Counted from the first letter of the stretch, positions 13,390-27,754 are shown. The stretch is 64,000 bases of DNA from Molossus alvarezi (GCA_037176705.1 CM073895.1:105908551-105972550), one strand, 5' to 3'. The notes: generated by a model from the letters alone, not told the origin. Numbers and translations are program-made.

Positions 13390-15349
13390 ATGTCCATTTG
13401 TAAAGGTGTAATCACACTTAAACTTCGCAGTGTAAGTTTCTTTCCCTTGTTCCAGACAAAGAGACACAAGACTTGCTGGTGCAGTCTTGGATATACTGAA
13501 CTATGGGCAAAACTCTGTGAGAGCCAGGGGCCACATTCAATCAGTGGCATGTTTTTCCCTGGGAAGTTAAGTACCTTTGCAGGGAAAGTGTGAACAAACA
13601 TGTTCTAGTCAAACAACTGTTGGAATGAATGAATATTTCCATTTGGGTTAAGTGAATGCACAGATCTTGAGTAACATGAACACTTTAACGTACATTCTCC
13701 TCGTTTTATAGGGAGATCCAGTCATATCATGGAAAGAACAACTAGGACAGAGCACACTTATGTGTAGAATCAAAAGTTATCTCTTTTTGTGTTCTGTGTT
13801 GTTCTTGGTTTCAAAGATTGCATCGTCTTGAAGCCCATTTTTGAAGGCGATCCTTGGAAAAAGTTTGGTTTATGCTGTAGCAGTTGGTTTCACATGATTC
13901 TTACTCAGAACAGTTCACCAACGTATGGCCACGATTGAATCAATGGAAAGATTGATAACTACTGGTGTCACGTATGTGCATACTTGAAGCAGTGAAACTG
14001 AACACATCTACAGTGATTTAGTTGAACTATTGGTTGTCTCCATGCAAGGAGTAAATCCATGAATTGGAAGACACTGACAATAACAAGGGTTTTTCACATT
14101 GAACATCTCTGTGAATGAGAACAAGAGGAGTGTTCTAGATAAAATGCACTTGTGCAGTGGACCTGGGTATCCATTTCAATTAAGTACACACTAACTATGC
14201 CCGGTGTGCAGGGCATACTTTACATTGGAGTGTCAAACAGTGTTGTAAGTAAATGGAGGTGTCTACCTTCTTTCCTATGTGACCAGGAAAGTCAACCTGT
14301 ACTAGTTGATGAGGCAGCCTTTCCACATACTACCTTTTAGCCCTGCATATGTGTGTTTGTCTGGAAGTTTCTATGAGTCATCTTGATATCCAACAAAGGC
14401 TGGGCTGCAGAAATCAAACACATTGGTTAGGGCAATGTTCAGGTCATGGAAATCTATACCCTATTCAGTTCTACACACATTCTTTAAAGTTGTGACCGAA
14501 TGAATCAGTGTCATTCTTGGATCCATCATACATTTCACTGTTTGTACCGATTTCCTCAAACAACATAAGGAGTAGATACCTGTTTTCTCCTGAGAATTCA
14601 AAGTAAACGCTTTCCATCATTGTGAAATGCTGGAATTGTACCTTGTTCATGAATGGAATCTCCAGAACCTCTCTTTCTAATTCCCTGTGACAAATTCAAC
14701 CTATTTCTTGATAACTGACAAGTACTCAATCCCCTTATTCCAGCCATTAGAACAAAAAAGGGATCAATTTAAAAGAGGGAGTGTCAGTCTTTGAACAATG
14801 GTCATGGATTCACTTGTTCAAAGACTATTTCCCCGAAGAACTTATGGGAATACACAGGCATAGTCAAAAGTGTTCATGACTGGTGTTCTTTCTGTGAAGA
14901 ATAATAGAATAACATTCGGTTCAAGAGCAGAATGGAAACCTTAATACGGTTGCAGTGTCCAATGGACTGTTCAGTGGCTCCCTGTTCAAAGAACTGTGTT
15001 CCAATAGACAACCTTCTTCAAATAATATCCAAATATTGAGAAAAAGATTCTAGGGCTATACCCGCTTCACACGAAATGGAACCACCACTGTTGTTCAGTT
15101 TTCAGATTACTTGTTCTTAGTACAGTTGTGGAAAGTATTGTTTTAAGGAAATGTGGCTACCTGACTCTTGATAGGTCCTTAGATATACTTTTCACTCTAG
15201 TTTGATTGTAGGAGAGTGTATACAAACCAAACATATTCTAAATGAACTGTGTCAGAACTCTTCACTTCAGTGGCACCAAAGTCACTTACATAAAGCCTAG
15301 AGCGTGAGGATCCTCAAAGCATATGTTGGTTTGGTTAAGTGTTTAAGAA
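13390..15349. repeat. Satellite monomer 7 (1,960 bp, subtype A)
   Basis: Nearly identical to monomer 9, which starts 3,896 bp later. Box intact at 15060-15076. Confidence 0.88.
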
Positions 15350-17285
15350 ATGTCCATTTGTAAAGGTGGAATCACACTGAAACTTCGCAGAGTAAGTTTC
15401 TTTACCTTGTTGAAGACTAAGAGATACAAGACTTGCTGGTGCAGTCTTGGATATACTGAACTATGGGCAAAACTCTGTGAGAGCCAGGGACACATTCACT
15501 CAGTGGCATGTTTCTCCCAGGGATGTTAATTACCTTTGCAGGGAAAGAGTGAACAAACATGTTCTAGTCAAACAGCTGTTGGAATGAATGAATATCTCCA
15601 TTTGGGTTAAGTGAATGCACAGATCTTGAGTAACATGAACACTTTAACGTACATTATCCTCGTTTGAGAGGGAGATCCAGTCATATCATGGAAAGAACAA
15701 CTAGGACAGAGCACACTTAGGTGTAGAATCAAAAGTTATCCCTTTTTGTGTTCTGTGTTGTTCATGGTTTCAAAGATTGGATCGTCTTGAAGCCCATTTT
15801 TGAAGGCGATACTTGGAAAAAGTTTGTTTTCTGCTGTAGCAGAGAACAGTGAACCAACGTATGGCCAAGGCTGAATCAATGGAAAGATTGATAACTACTG
15901 GTGTCACACAGGGGCATTCTTGAAGCAGTGAAACTGAACACATCTAAAGTGATTTAGTTGAAACATTGGTTGTCTCCATGCAAGGAGTAAATCCATGAAT
16001 TGGAAGACACTGACAATACCAAGGGTTTTTCACATTGAACACCTCTGTGAATGAGAACAAGAGGAGTGTTCTAGAGAAAATGCACTTGTGCAGTGGACCT
16101 GGGTATCCATTTCAATGACTTACACACTAACTATGCCCTGTGTGCAGGGTATACTTTACATTGGAGTGTCAAACAGTGTTGTAAGTAAATGCAGGTGTCT
16201 GCCTTCTTTCCTATGTGACCAGGAAAGTCAACCTGTACTCGTTGATGAGGCAGCCTTTCCACATACTACCTATTAGCCCTGCATATGTGTTGTTTGCCTG
16301 GAAGTGTCTATGAGTCATCTTGATATCCAACAAAGGCTGGGCTGCAGAAATCAAACACATTGGTTAGGGCAATGTTCAGGTCATGGAAATCTATACCCTA
16401 TTCAGTTCTACACACATTCTTTAAAGTTGTTACCGAATGAATCAGTGTCATTCTTGGATCCATCATAGAATTCACTGTTTGTACCGATTTCCTCAAAAAA
16501 ATAAGGAGTAGATACCTGTTTTCTCCCGAGAATTCAAAGTAAATGCTTTCCATCATTGTGAAATGCTGGAATTGTACCTTGTTCATGAATGGAATCTCCC
16601 GAACCTATCTTTCTAATTCCCTGTGACAAATTCAGCCTATTTCTTGATAACTGACAAGTACTCAATCCCCTCACTACAGCCATTAGAACAAAAAAGGGAT
16701 CAATTTAAAAGAGGGAGTGTCAGTCTTTGAACAATGGTCATGGATTCACTTGTCTCAAGACTATTTCCCCGAAGAACCTATGGGAATACACTGGCATAGT
16801 CAAAAGTGTTCATGACTGGTGTTCTTTCTGTGCAGAATAATAGAATAACGTTCAGTTCAAGAGCAGAATGGAAACCTTAATACGGTGGCCGTGTCCAATG
16901 GACTCTTTAGTGGCTCTGTATTCAAAGAACTGTGTTCCAATAGACATCCTTCTTCAAATAATATCCAAATATTGAGAAAAAGATTCTAGGGCCATACCCG
17001 CTTCACACGAAATGGAACCACCACTGTTGTACTGTTTTTCAGATTACGTGTTCTTAGTACAGTTGTGGAAAGTATTGATTTAAGGAAATGTGGCAACCTG
17101 ACTCTTGATAGGTCCTTAGACATACTTTTCACTCTAGTTTGTTTGTAGGAGATGTCTACAAACCAAACCTATTCCAAATGGACTGTGTTAGAACTCTTCA
17201 CTTCAGTGGCACAAAAGTCACTTCCATGAAGCCTAGAGCGTGAGGATCCTCAAAGCATATGTTGTTTTGGTTAAGTGTTTAAGAA
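15350..17285. repeat. Satellite monomer 8 (1,936 bp, subtype B)
   Basis: Pairs with monomer 10 at 3,896 bp spacing. Box intact at 16996-17012. Confidence 0.88.
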
Positions 17286-19245
17286 ATGTCCATTTGTAAA
17301 GGTGTAATCACACTTAAACTTCGCAGTGTAAGTTTCTTTCCCTTGTTCCAGACAAAGAGACACAAGACTTGCTGGTGCAGTCTTGGATATACTGAACTAT
17401 GGGCAAAACTCTGTGAGAGCCAGGGGCCACATTCAATCAGTGGCATGTTTTTCCCTGGGAAGTTAAGTACCTTTGCAGGGAAAGTGTGAACAAACATGTT
17501 CTAGTCAAACAACTGTTGGAATGAATGAATATTTCCATTTGGGTTAAGTGAATGCACAGATCTTGAGTAACATGAACACTTTAACGTACATTCTCCTCGT
17601 TTTATAGGGAGATCCAGTCATATCATGGAAAGAACAACTAGGACAGAGCACACTTATGTGTAGAATCAAAAGTTATCCCTTTTTGTGTTCTGTGTTGTTC
17701 TTGGTTTCAAAGATTGCATCGTCTTGAAGCCCATTTTTGAAGGCGATCCTTGGAAAAAGTTTGGTTTATGCTGTAGCAGTTGGTTTCACATGATTCTTAC
17801 TCAGAACAGTTCACCAACGTATGGCCACGATTGAATCAATGGAAAGATTGATAACTACTGGTGTCACGTATGTGCATACTTGAAGCAGTGAAACTGAACA
17901 CATCTACAGTGATTTAGTTGAACTATTGGTTGTCTCCATGCAAGGAGTAAATCCATGAATTGGAAGACACTGACAATAACAAGGGTTTTTCACATTGAAC
18001 ATCTCTGTGAATGAGAACAAGAGGAGTGTTCTAGATAAAATGCACTTGTGCAGTGGACCTGGGTATCCATTTCAATTAAGTACACACTAACTATGCCCGG
18101 TGTGCAGGGCATACTTTACATTGGAGTGTCAAACAGTGTTGTAAGTAAATGGAGGTGTCTACCTTCTTTCCTATGTGACCAGGAAAGTCAACCTGTACTA
18201 GTTGATGAGGCAGCCTTTCCACATACTACCTTTTAGCCCTGCATATGTGTGTTTGTCTGGAAGTTTCTATGAGTCATCTTGATATCCAACAAAGGCTGGG
18301 CTGCAGAAATCAAACACATTGGTTAGGGCAATGTTCAGGTCATGGAAATCTATACCCTATTCAGTTCTACACACATTCTTTAAAGTTGTGACCGAATGAA
18401 TCAGTGTCATTCTTGGATCCATCATACATTTCACTGTTTGTACCGATTTCCTCAAACAACATAAGGAGTAGATACCTGTTTTCTCCTGAGAATTCAAAGT
18501 AAACGCTTTCCATCATTGTGAAATGCTGGAATTGTACCTTGTTCATGAATGGAATCTCCAGAACCTCTCTTTCTAATTCCCTGTGACAAATTCAACCTAT
18601 TTCTTGATAACTGACAAGTACTCAATCCCCTTATTCCAGCCATTAGAACAAAAAAGGGATCAATTTAAAAGAGGGAGTGTCAGTCTTTGAACAATGGTCA
18701 TGGATTCACTTGTTCAAAGACTATTTCCCCGAAGAACTTATGGGAATACACAGGCATAGTCAAAAGTGTTCATGACTGGTGTTCTTTCTGTGAAGAATAA
18801 TAGAATAACATTCGGTTCAAGAGCAGAATGGAAACCTTAATACAGTTGCAGTGTCCAATGGACTGTTCAGTGGCTCCCTGTTCAAAGAACTGTGTTCCAA
18901 TAGACAACCTTCTTCAAATAATATCCAAATATTGAGAAAAAGATTCTAGGGCTATACCCGCTTCACACGAAATGGAACCACCACTGTTGTTCAGTTTTCA
19001 GATTACTTGTTCTTAGTACAGTTGTGGAAAGTATTGTTTTAAGGAAATGTGGCTACCTGACTCTTGATAGGTCCTTAGATATACTTTTCACTCTAGTTTG
19101 ATTGTAGGAGAGTGTATACAAACCAAACATATTCCAAATGAACTGTGTCAGAACTCTTCACTTCAGTGGCACCAAAGTCACTTACATAAAGCCTAGAGCG
19201 TGAGGATCCTCAAAGCATATGTTGGTTTGGTTAAGTGTTTAAGAA
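17286..19245. repeat. Satellite monomer 9 (1,960 bp, subtype A)
   Basis: HOR partner of monomer 7. Box intact at 18956-18972. Confidence 0.88.
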
Positions 19246-21181
19246 ATGTCCATTTGTAAAGGTGGAATCACACTGAAACTTCGCAGAGTAAGTTTCTTTC
19301 CCTTGTTGAAGACTAAGAGATACAAGACTTGCTGGTGCAGTCTTGGATATACTGAACTATGGGCAAAACTCTGTGAGAGCCAGGGACACATTCACTCAGT
19401 GGCATGTTTCTCCCAGGGATGTTAATTACCTTTGCAGGGAAAGAGTGAACAAACATGTTCTAGTCAAACAGCTGTTGGAATGAATGAATATCTCCATTTG
19501 GGTTAAGTGAATGCACAGATCTTGAGTAACATGAACACTTTAACGTACATTATCCTCGTTTGAGAGGGAGATCCAGTCATATCATGGAAAGAACAACTAG
19601 GACAGAGCACACTTAGGTGTAGAATCAAAAGTTATCCCTTTTTGTGTTCTGTGTTGTTCATGGTTTCAAAGATTGGATCGTCTTGAAGCCCATTTTTGAA
19701 GGCGATACTTGGAAAAAGTTTGTTTTCTGCTGTAGCAGAGAACAGTGAACCAACGTATGGCCAAGGCTGAATCAATGGAAAGATTGATAACTACTGGTGT
19801 CACACAGGGGCATTCTTGAAGCAGTGAAACTGAACACATCTAAAGTGATTTAGTTGAAACATTGGTTGTCTCCATGCAAGGAGTAAATCCATGAATTGGA
19901 AGACACTGACAATACCAAGGGTTTTTCACATTGAACACCTCTGTGAATGAGAACAAGAGGAGTGTTCTAGAGAAAATGCACTTGTGCAGTGGACCTGGGT
20001 ATCCATTTCAATGACTTACACACTAACTATGCCCTGTGTGCAGGGTATACTTTACATTGGAGTGTCAAACAGTGTTGTAAGTAAATGCAGGTGTCTGCCT
20101 TCTTTCCTATGTGACCAGGAAAGTCAACCTGTACTCGTTGATGAGGCAGCCTTTCCACATACTACCTATTAGCCCTGCATATGTGTTGTTTGCCTGGAAG
20201 TGTCTATGAGTCATCTTGATATCCAACAAAGGCTGGGCTGCAGAAATCAAACACATTGGTTAGGGCAATGTTCAGGTCATGGAAATCTATACCCTATTCA
20301 GTTCTACACACATTCTTTAAAGTTGTTACTGAATGAATCAGTGTCATTCTTGGATCCATCATAGAATTCACTGTTTGTACCGATTTCCTCAAAAAAATAA
20401 GGAGTAGATACCTGTTTTCTCCCGAGAATTCAAAGTAAATGCTTTCCATCATTGTGAAATGCTGGAATTGTACCTTGTTCATGAATGGAATCTCCCGAAC
20501 CTATCTTTCTAATTCCCTGTGACAAATTCAGCCTATTTCTTGATAACTGACAAGTACTCAATCCCCTCACTACAGCCATTAGAACAAAAAAGGGATCAAT
20601 TTAAAAGAGGGAGTGTCAGTCTTTGAACAATGGTCATGGATTCACTTGTCTCAAGACTATTTCCCCGAAGAACCTATGGGAATACACTGGCATAGTCAAA
20701 AGTGTTCATGACTGGTGTTCTTTCTGTGCAGAATAATAGAATAACATTCAGTTCAAGAGCAGAATGGAAACCTTAATACGGTGGCCGTGTCCAATGGACT
20801 CTTTAGTGGCTCTGTATTCAAAGAACTGTGTTCCAATAGACATCCTTCTTCAAATAATATCCAAATATTGAGAAAAAGATTCTAGGGCCATACCCGCTTC
20901 ACACGAAATGGAACCACCACTGTTGTACTGTTTTTCAGATTACGTGTTCTTAGTACAGTTGTGGAAAGTATTGATTTAAGGAAATGTGGCAACCTGACTC
21001 TTGATAGGTCCTTAGACATACTTTTCACTCTAGTTTGTTTGTAGGAGATGTCTACAAACCAAACCTATTCCAAATGAACTGTGTTAGAACTCTTCACTTC
21101 AGTGGCACCAAAGTCACTTCCATGAAGCCTAGAGCGTGAGGATCCTCAAAGCATACGTTGTTTTGGTTAAGTGTTTAAGAA
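19246..21181. repeat. Satellite monomer 10 (1,936 bp, subtype B)
   Basis: Last unit with the B deletion in the window. Box intact at 20892-20908. Confidence 0.88.
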
Positions 21182-23142
21182 ATGTCCATTTGTAAAGGTG
21201 TAATCACACTTAAACTTCGCAGTGAAAGTTTCTTTCCCTTGTTCAAGACAAAGAGACACAAGACTTGCTGGTGCAGTCTTGGATATACTGAACTATGGGC
21301 AAAACTCTGTGAGAGCCAGGGGCCACATTCACTCAGTGGCATGTTTTTCCCTGGGAAGTTAAGTACCTTTGCAGGGAAAGTGTGAACAAAGATGTTCTAG
21401 TCAAACAAGGGTTGGAATGAATGAATATTTCCATTCGGCTTAAGTTAATGCACAGATCTTGAGTAACAAGAACACTTTAATGTACATTCTCCTCGTTTTA
21501 TAGGGAGATCCAGTCATATCATGGAAAGAACAACTAGGACAGAGCACACTTATGTATAGAATCAAAAGTTATCCCTTTTTGTGTTCTGTGTTGTTCATGG
21601 TTTCAAAGATGGGATCTTCTTGAAGCCCATTTTTGAAGGCGATACTTAAAAAAAGTTTGGTTTCTGCTGAAGCAGTTGGTTTCACATGATTCTTACTCAG
21701 AACAGTGAACCAACGTATGGCCAAGACTGAATCAATGGAAAGATTGATAAGTACTGGTGTCACACATGTGCATTCTTGAAGCAGTGACACTGAACACATC
21801 TAAAGTGATGTAGTTGAAACATTGGTTGTCTCCATGCAAGGAGTAAATCCATGAATCGGAAGACACTGACAATACCAAGGGTTTTCCACATTGAACATCT
21901 CTGCGAATGAGAACAAGGGGAGTGTTCTAGAGAAAATGCACTTGTGCAGTGGACCTGGGTATCCATTTCAATGACTTACACACTAACTATGCCCGGTGTG
22001 CAGGGCATACTTTCCATTGGAGTGTCAAACAGTGTTGTAAGTAAATGCAGGTGTCTGCCTTCTTTCCTATGTGACCAGGAAAGTCAACCTATACTAGTTG
22101 ATGAGGCAGCCTTTCCACATACTACCTTTTAGCCCTGCATATGTATTGTTTGCCTGGAAGTGTCTCTGAGTCATCTTGATATCCAACAAAGGCTGGGCTG
22201 CAGAAATCAAACACATTGGTTAGGGCAATGTTCAGGTCATGGAAATCTATACCCTATTTAGTTCTACACACATTCTTTAAAGTTGTGACCGAATGAATCA
22301 GTGTCATTCTTCGATCGATCATACATTTCACTGTTTGTTCCGATTTCCTCAAAAACCATAAGGAGTAGATACCTGTTTTCTCCTGAGAATTCAAAGTAAA
22401 CGCTTTCCATCATTGTGAAATGCTGGAATTGTACCTTGTTCATGAATGGGATCTCCCGAACCTCTCTTTCTAATTCCCTGTGACAAATTCAGCCTATTTC
22501 TTGATAACTGACAAGTACTCAATCCCCTTACTTAAGCCATTAGAACAAAAAAGGGATCAATTTAAAAGAGGGAGTGTCAGTCTTTGAACAATGGTCATGG
22601 ATTCACTTGTTTCGAGACTATTTCCCCGAAGAACCTATGGGAATACACTGGCATAGTCAAAAGTGTTCATGACTGGTGTTCTTTCTGTGCAGAATAATAG
22701 AATAACATTCAGTTCCAGAGCAGAATGGAAACCTTAATACTGTTGCCGTTTCCAATGGACTGTTTAGTGGCTCTCTGTTCAAAGAACTGTGTTCCAATAG
22801 ACATCCTTCTTCAAATAATATCCAAATATTGAGAAAAAGATTCTAGGGCCATACCCGCTCACACGAAATGGAACCACCACTGTTGTACTTTTTTTCAGAT
22901 TACGTGTTCTTAGTACAGTTGTGGAAAGTATTGATTTAAGGAAATATGGCAACCTGACTCTTGATAGGTCCTTAGACATACTTTTCACTCTAGTTTGTTT
23001 GTAGGAGAGTGTATACAAACCAAACCTATTCCAAGAGAACTGTGTTAGAACTCTTCACTTCAGTGGCAGAAAAGTCACTTCCATGAAGCCTAGAGCGTGA
23101 GGATCCTCAAAGCATATGTTGTTTTGGTTAAGTGTTTAAGAA
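21182..23142. repeat. Satellite monomer 11 (1,961 bp, box lost by deletion)
   Basis: The box slot at 22853-22868 reads acccgctcacacgaaa, one base short, so the spacing between CCCG and CGAA is wrong. Its second half shares variants with the Q monomers of block 2 (for example 'cctatttagttc' near 22253 and 'aaaaccataagg' near 22353). Confidence 0.86.
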
Positions 23143-25100
23143 ATGTCCATTTGTAAAGGTGGAATCACACTTAAACTTCGCAGTGTAAGTTTCTTTCCCT
23201 TGTTCCTGACAAAGAGATACAAGACTTGCTGGTGCAGTCTTGGATATACTGAACTATGGGCAAAACTCTGTGAGAGCCAGCGGCCACATTCACTCAGTGG
23301 CATGTTTTCCCCTGGGAAGTTAAGTACCTTTACAGGGTGTGTGAACAAACTTGTTCTAGTCAAACAACTGTTGGAATGAATGAATATTTCCATGTGGGTT
23401 AAGTTAATGCACAGATCTTGAGTAACATGAACACTTTAACGTACATTCTCCTCGTTTGATAGGGAGATCCAGTCATATCATGGAAAGAACAACTAGGACA
23501 GAGCGCACTTATGTGTAGAATCAAAAGTTATCCCTTTTTGTGTTCTGTGTTTTTCATGGTTTCAAATATTGGATCGTCTTGAAGCCCATTTTTGAAGGCG
23601 ATACTTGGAAAAAGTTTGGATTCTGCTGTAGGAGTTGGTTTCACATGATTCTTACTCAGAACAGTGAACCAAAGTATGGCCAAGACAGAATCAATGGAAA
23701 GATTGATAACTGCTGGTGTCACACATGTGCATTCTTGAAGCAGTGAAACTGAACACATCTAAAGTGATGAGTTGAAACATTGGTTGTCTCCATGCAAGGA
23801 GTAAATCCATGAATTGGAAGACACTGACAATACCAAGGGTTTTTCACATTGAACACCTCTGTGAATGAGAACAAGAGGAGTGTTCTAGAGAAAATGCACT
23901 TGTGCAGTGGACCTGGGTATCCATTTCAATGACTTACACACTAACTATGCCCGGTGTGCAGGGCATACTTTACATTGGAGTGTCAAACAGTATTGTAAGT
24001 AAATGCAGGTGTCTGCCTTCTTTCCTATGTGACCCATAAAGCCAACCTGTACTCGTTGATGAGGCAGCCTTTTCACATACTACCTTTTAGCCCTGCATAT
24101 GTGTTGTTTGCCTGGAAGTGTCTAAGAGTCATCTTGATATCCAACAAAGGCTGGGCTGCAGAAATCAAACACATTGGTTAGGGCAATGTTCAGGTCATGG
24201 AAATCTATACCCTATTCAGTTCTACACACATTCTTTAAAGTTGTGACCGAATGAATCAGTGTCATTCTTGGATCCATCATACATTTCACTGTTTGTACCG
24301 ATTTCCTCAAACAACATAAGGAGAAGATACCTGTTTTCTCCTGAGAATCCAAAGTAAACGCTTTCCATCATTGTGAAATGCTGGAATTGTACCTTGTTCA
24401 TGAATGGGATCTCCCGAACCTCTCTTTCTAATTCCCTGTGACAAATTCAGCCTATTTCTTGATAACTGACAAGTACTCAATCCCCTTACTCCAGCCATTA
24501 GAACAAAAAAGGGATCAATTTAAAAGAGGGAGTGTCAGTCTTTGAACAATGGTCATGGATTCACTTGTTTAGAGACTATTTCCCCGAAGAACCTATGGGA
24601 ATACACTGGCATAGTCAAAAGTGTTCATGACTGGTGTTCTTTCTGTGCAGAATAAATGAATAACATTCAGTTCCAGGGCAGAATGGAAACCATAATACTG
24701 TTGCCGAGTCCAATGGACTCTTTAGTGGCTCTCTGTTCAAAGAACTGTGTTCCAATAGACATCCTTCTTCAAATAATATCCAAATATTGATAAAAAGATT
24801 CTAGGGCCATACCCACTCATACGAAATGGAACCACCACTGTTGTACTGTTTTTCAGATTACGTGTTCTTAGTACAGTTGTGGAAACTTTTGATTTAAGGA
24901 AAAGTGGCAACCTGACTCTTGATAGGTCCTTAGACATACTTTTCACTCTAGTTTGTTTGTAGGAGAGCGTATACAAACCAAACCGATTCCAAATGAACTG
25001 TGTTAGAACTCTTCACTTCAGTGGCACAAAAGTCACTTCCATGAAGCCTAGAGCATGAGGATCCTCAAAGCATATGTTGTTTTGGTTAAGTGTTTAAAAA
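23143..25100. repeat. Satellite monomer 12 (1,958 bp, R-like, box lost)
   Basis: Shares 'gattctgctgtaggagttgg' and other variants with R monomers at 54192 and 58112. The box slot 24811-24826 reads acccactcatacgaaa: CCCG changed to CCCA and one base missing. Confidence 0.86.
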
Positions 25101-27056
25101 ATGTCCATTTGTAAAGGTGTAATCACACTTAAACTTCGCAGTGTAACTTTCCCTTGTTCCAGACAAAGAGACACAAGACTTGCTGGTGCAGTCTTGGATA
25201 TACGGAACTATGGGCAAAACTCTGTGAGAGCCAGCGGCCACATTCACGCAGTGGCATGTTTTTCCCTGGGAAGTTAAGTACCTTGGCAGGGAAAGTGTGA
25301 ACAAACATGTACTAGTCAAACAACTGTTGGAATGAATGAATATATCCATTTGAGTTAAGTGAATGTACAGATCTTGAGTAACATGAACACTTTAACGTAC
25401 ATTCTCCTCGTTTTATAGGGAGATCCAGTCATATCATGGAAAGAACAACTAGGACAGAGCACACTTATGTGTAGAATCAAAAGTTATCCCTTTTTGTGTT
25501 CTGTGTTGTTCATGGTTTCAAAGATTGGATCGTCTTGAAGCCCATTTTTGAAGGCGATACTTGGAAAAAGTTTGGTTTCTGTTGTAGCAGTTGGTTTCAC
25601 ATGATTCTTACTCAGAACAGTGAACCAAGGTATGTCCAAGACTGAATCAATGGAAAGATTGATAACTACTGGTGTCACACATGGGCATTCTTGAAGCAGT
25701 GAAACTGAACACATCTAAAGTGATGTAGTTGAAACATTGGTTTTATCCATGCAAGGAGTAAATCCATGAATTGGAAGACACTGACAATACCAAGAGTTTT
25801 TCACATTGAACATCTCTGTGAATGAGAACAAGAGGAGTGTTCTAGAGAAAATGAACTTGTTCAGTAGACCTGGGTATCCATTTCAATTACTTACACACTA
25901 ACTATGCCCGGTGTGCAGGGCATACTTTACATTGGAGTGTCAAACAGTGTTGTAAGTAAATGCAGGTGTCTGCCTTCTTTCCGATGTGACCAGGTAAGTC
26001 AACCTGTACTAGTTGATGAGGCAGCCTTTCCACATACTACCTTTTAGCCGTGCATATGTGTTGTTTGCCTGGAAGTGTCTATGAGTCATCTTGATATCCA
26101 ACAAAGGCTGGGCTGCAGAAATCAAATACATTGGTTAGGGCAATGTTCAGGTCATGGAAATATATACCCTATTCAGTTCTATACACATTCTTTAAAGTTG
26201 TGACCGAATGAATCAGTGTCATTCTTGGATCCATCATACATTTCACTGTTTGTACCGATTTCCTCAAAAAACATAAGGAGTAGATACCTGTTTTCTCCTG
26301 AGAATTCAAAGTAAACGCTTTCCATCATTGTGAAATGCTGGAATTGTACCTTGTTCATGAATGGAATCTCCCGAACCTATCTTTCTACTTCCCTGTGACA
26401 AATTCAGCCTATTTCTTGATAACTGACAAGTACTCAATTCCCTTATTCCAGCCATTAGAACAAAAACGGGATCAATATAAAAGAGGGAGTGTCAGTCTTT
26501 GATCAATGGTCATGGATTCACTTGTTTCAAGACTATTTCCCCGAATCCTATGGGATAACACAGGCATAGTCAAAAGTGTTCATGACTGGTGTTCTTTCTG
26601 TGCAGAATAATAGAATAACATTCAGTTCAAGAGCAGAATGGAAACCTAAATACGGTTGCAGTGTCCAATGGACGGTTCAGTGGCTCCCTGTTCAAAGAAC
26701 TGTGTTGCAATAGAAAACCGTCTTCAAATAATATCCAAATATTGAGAAAGAGATTCGAGGGCTATACCCGCTTCACACGAAATGGAACCACCACTGTTGT
26801 ACTGTTTTTCAGATTACGTGTTCTTAGTACAGTTGTGGAAAGCATTGATTTAAGGAAATGTGGCTACCTGACTCTTGACAGGTCCTTAGATATACTTTTC
26901 ACTCTAGTGTGATTGTAGGAGAGTGTATACAAACCAAACCTATTCCAAATGAACTGTGTCAGAACTCTTCACTTCAGTGGCACGAAAGTCACTTCCATAA
27001 AGCCTAGAGCGTGAGGATCCTCAAAGCATATGTTGTTTTGGTTAAGTGTTTAAGAA
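25101..27056. repeat. Satellite monomer 13 (1,956 bp)
   Basis: A distinct monomer without the B deletion. Box intact at 26766-26782. Confidence 0.86.
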
Positions 27057-27502
27057 ATGTCCATTTGTAAAGGTGGAATCACACTTAAACTTCGCAGTGT
27101 AAGTTTCTTTCCCTTGTTCCAGACAAAGAGACACAAGACCTGCTGGTGCCGTCTTGGATATACTGAACTATGGGCAAAACTCTGTGAGAGCCAGGGCCAC
27201 ATTCACTCAGTGGCATGTTTTTCCCTGGGAAGTTAAGTACCTTTGCAGGGAAAGTGTGAACAAACATGTTCTAGTCAAACAACTGTTGGAATGAATGAAT
27301 ATTTCCATTTGGGTTAAGTGAATGCACAGATCTTGAGTAACATGAGCACTTTAACGTACATTCTCCTCGTTTTATAGGGAGATCCAGTCATATCATGGAA
27401 AGAACAACTAGGACAGAGTACACTTATGTGTAGAATCAAAAGTTATCCCTTTTTGTGTTCTGTGTTGTTCATGGTTTCAAAGATTGGATCGTATTGTAGC
27501 CC

Positions 27503-27754
27503 TTTTTTTTTTTTTATCCTCACCTGAGGATATTTTTCCATTTTTTGTACAGATAGAGTGGGAGGGAGAGAGAGGAAGGGAGAGAGAGAGAGAAACATCG
27601 ACGTGAAGGGACACATCGAGTGGCTGCCACCCGCACGACCAACCAGGGCTGGGGACAAACAGCAACCGAAGTACATACCCTTAGCGGGATCCAAACCCGG
27701 GTCTCTCCGGACCGCAGGCCGACGCTCTAACCGCTGAGCCAAACTGGCCAGGGC
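27503..27754 (-). mobile_element. tRNA-derived SINE (bat Ves-like), copy 1
   Basis: Reading the minus strand, the element begins near 27754 with a tRNA-like head. An A-box-like stretch (GGCTCAGCGGTTAGAGC) is complementary to about 27726-27742, and a B-box-like GGTTTGGATCC is complementary to 27687-27697. A unique region and a CT-rich stretch (27555-27593) follow, then an A tail, seen as T's from 27503. The order of parts matches the Ves SINE family of bats, which are transcribed by RNA polymerase III and mobilised by L1. Flanking target copies are short and imperfect ('tgtagccc' left, 'tcaagccc' right). Confidence 0.85.

Larger units (their letters stand above)
2751..21181. repeat. Homogenised satellite block 1 (A/B subtypes, 3,896 bp HOR)
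   Basis: Nine and a half monomers of two lengths, about 1,960 bp (A) and 1,936-1,937 bp (B). B lacks about 23 bp present in A after 'gctgtagcag' (for example near 4168, 8066, 10000, 11940, 15834 and 19730). From about 12 to 21 kb the order is B-A-B-A-B with a 3,896 bp period and only scattered differences between period copies. From 4 to 12 kb the order B-A-B-B-B shows extra B units. No coding potential beyond short chance frames is visible. Confidence 0.9.

Noticed and set aside
27687..27754. A tRNA gene on the minus strand
   Set aside because: The tRNA-like boxes belong to the SINE head. The rest of the element continues into a CT-rich body and A tail, and it occurs twice through monomer duplication.
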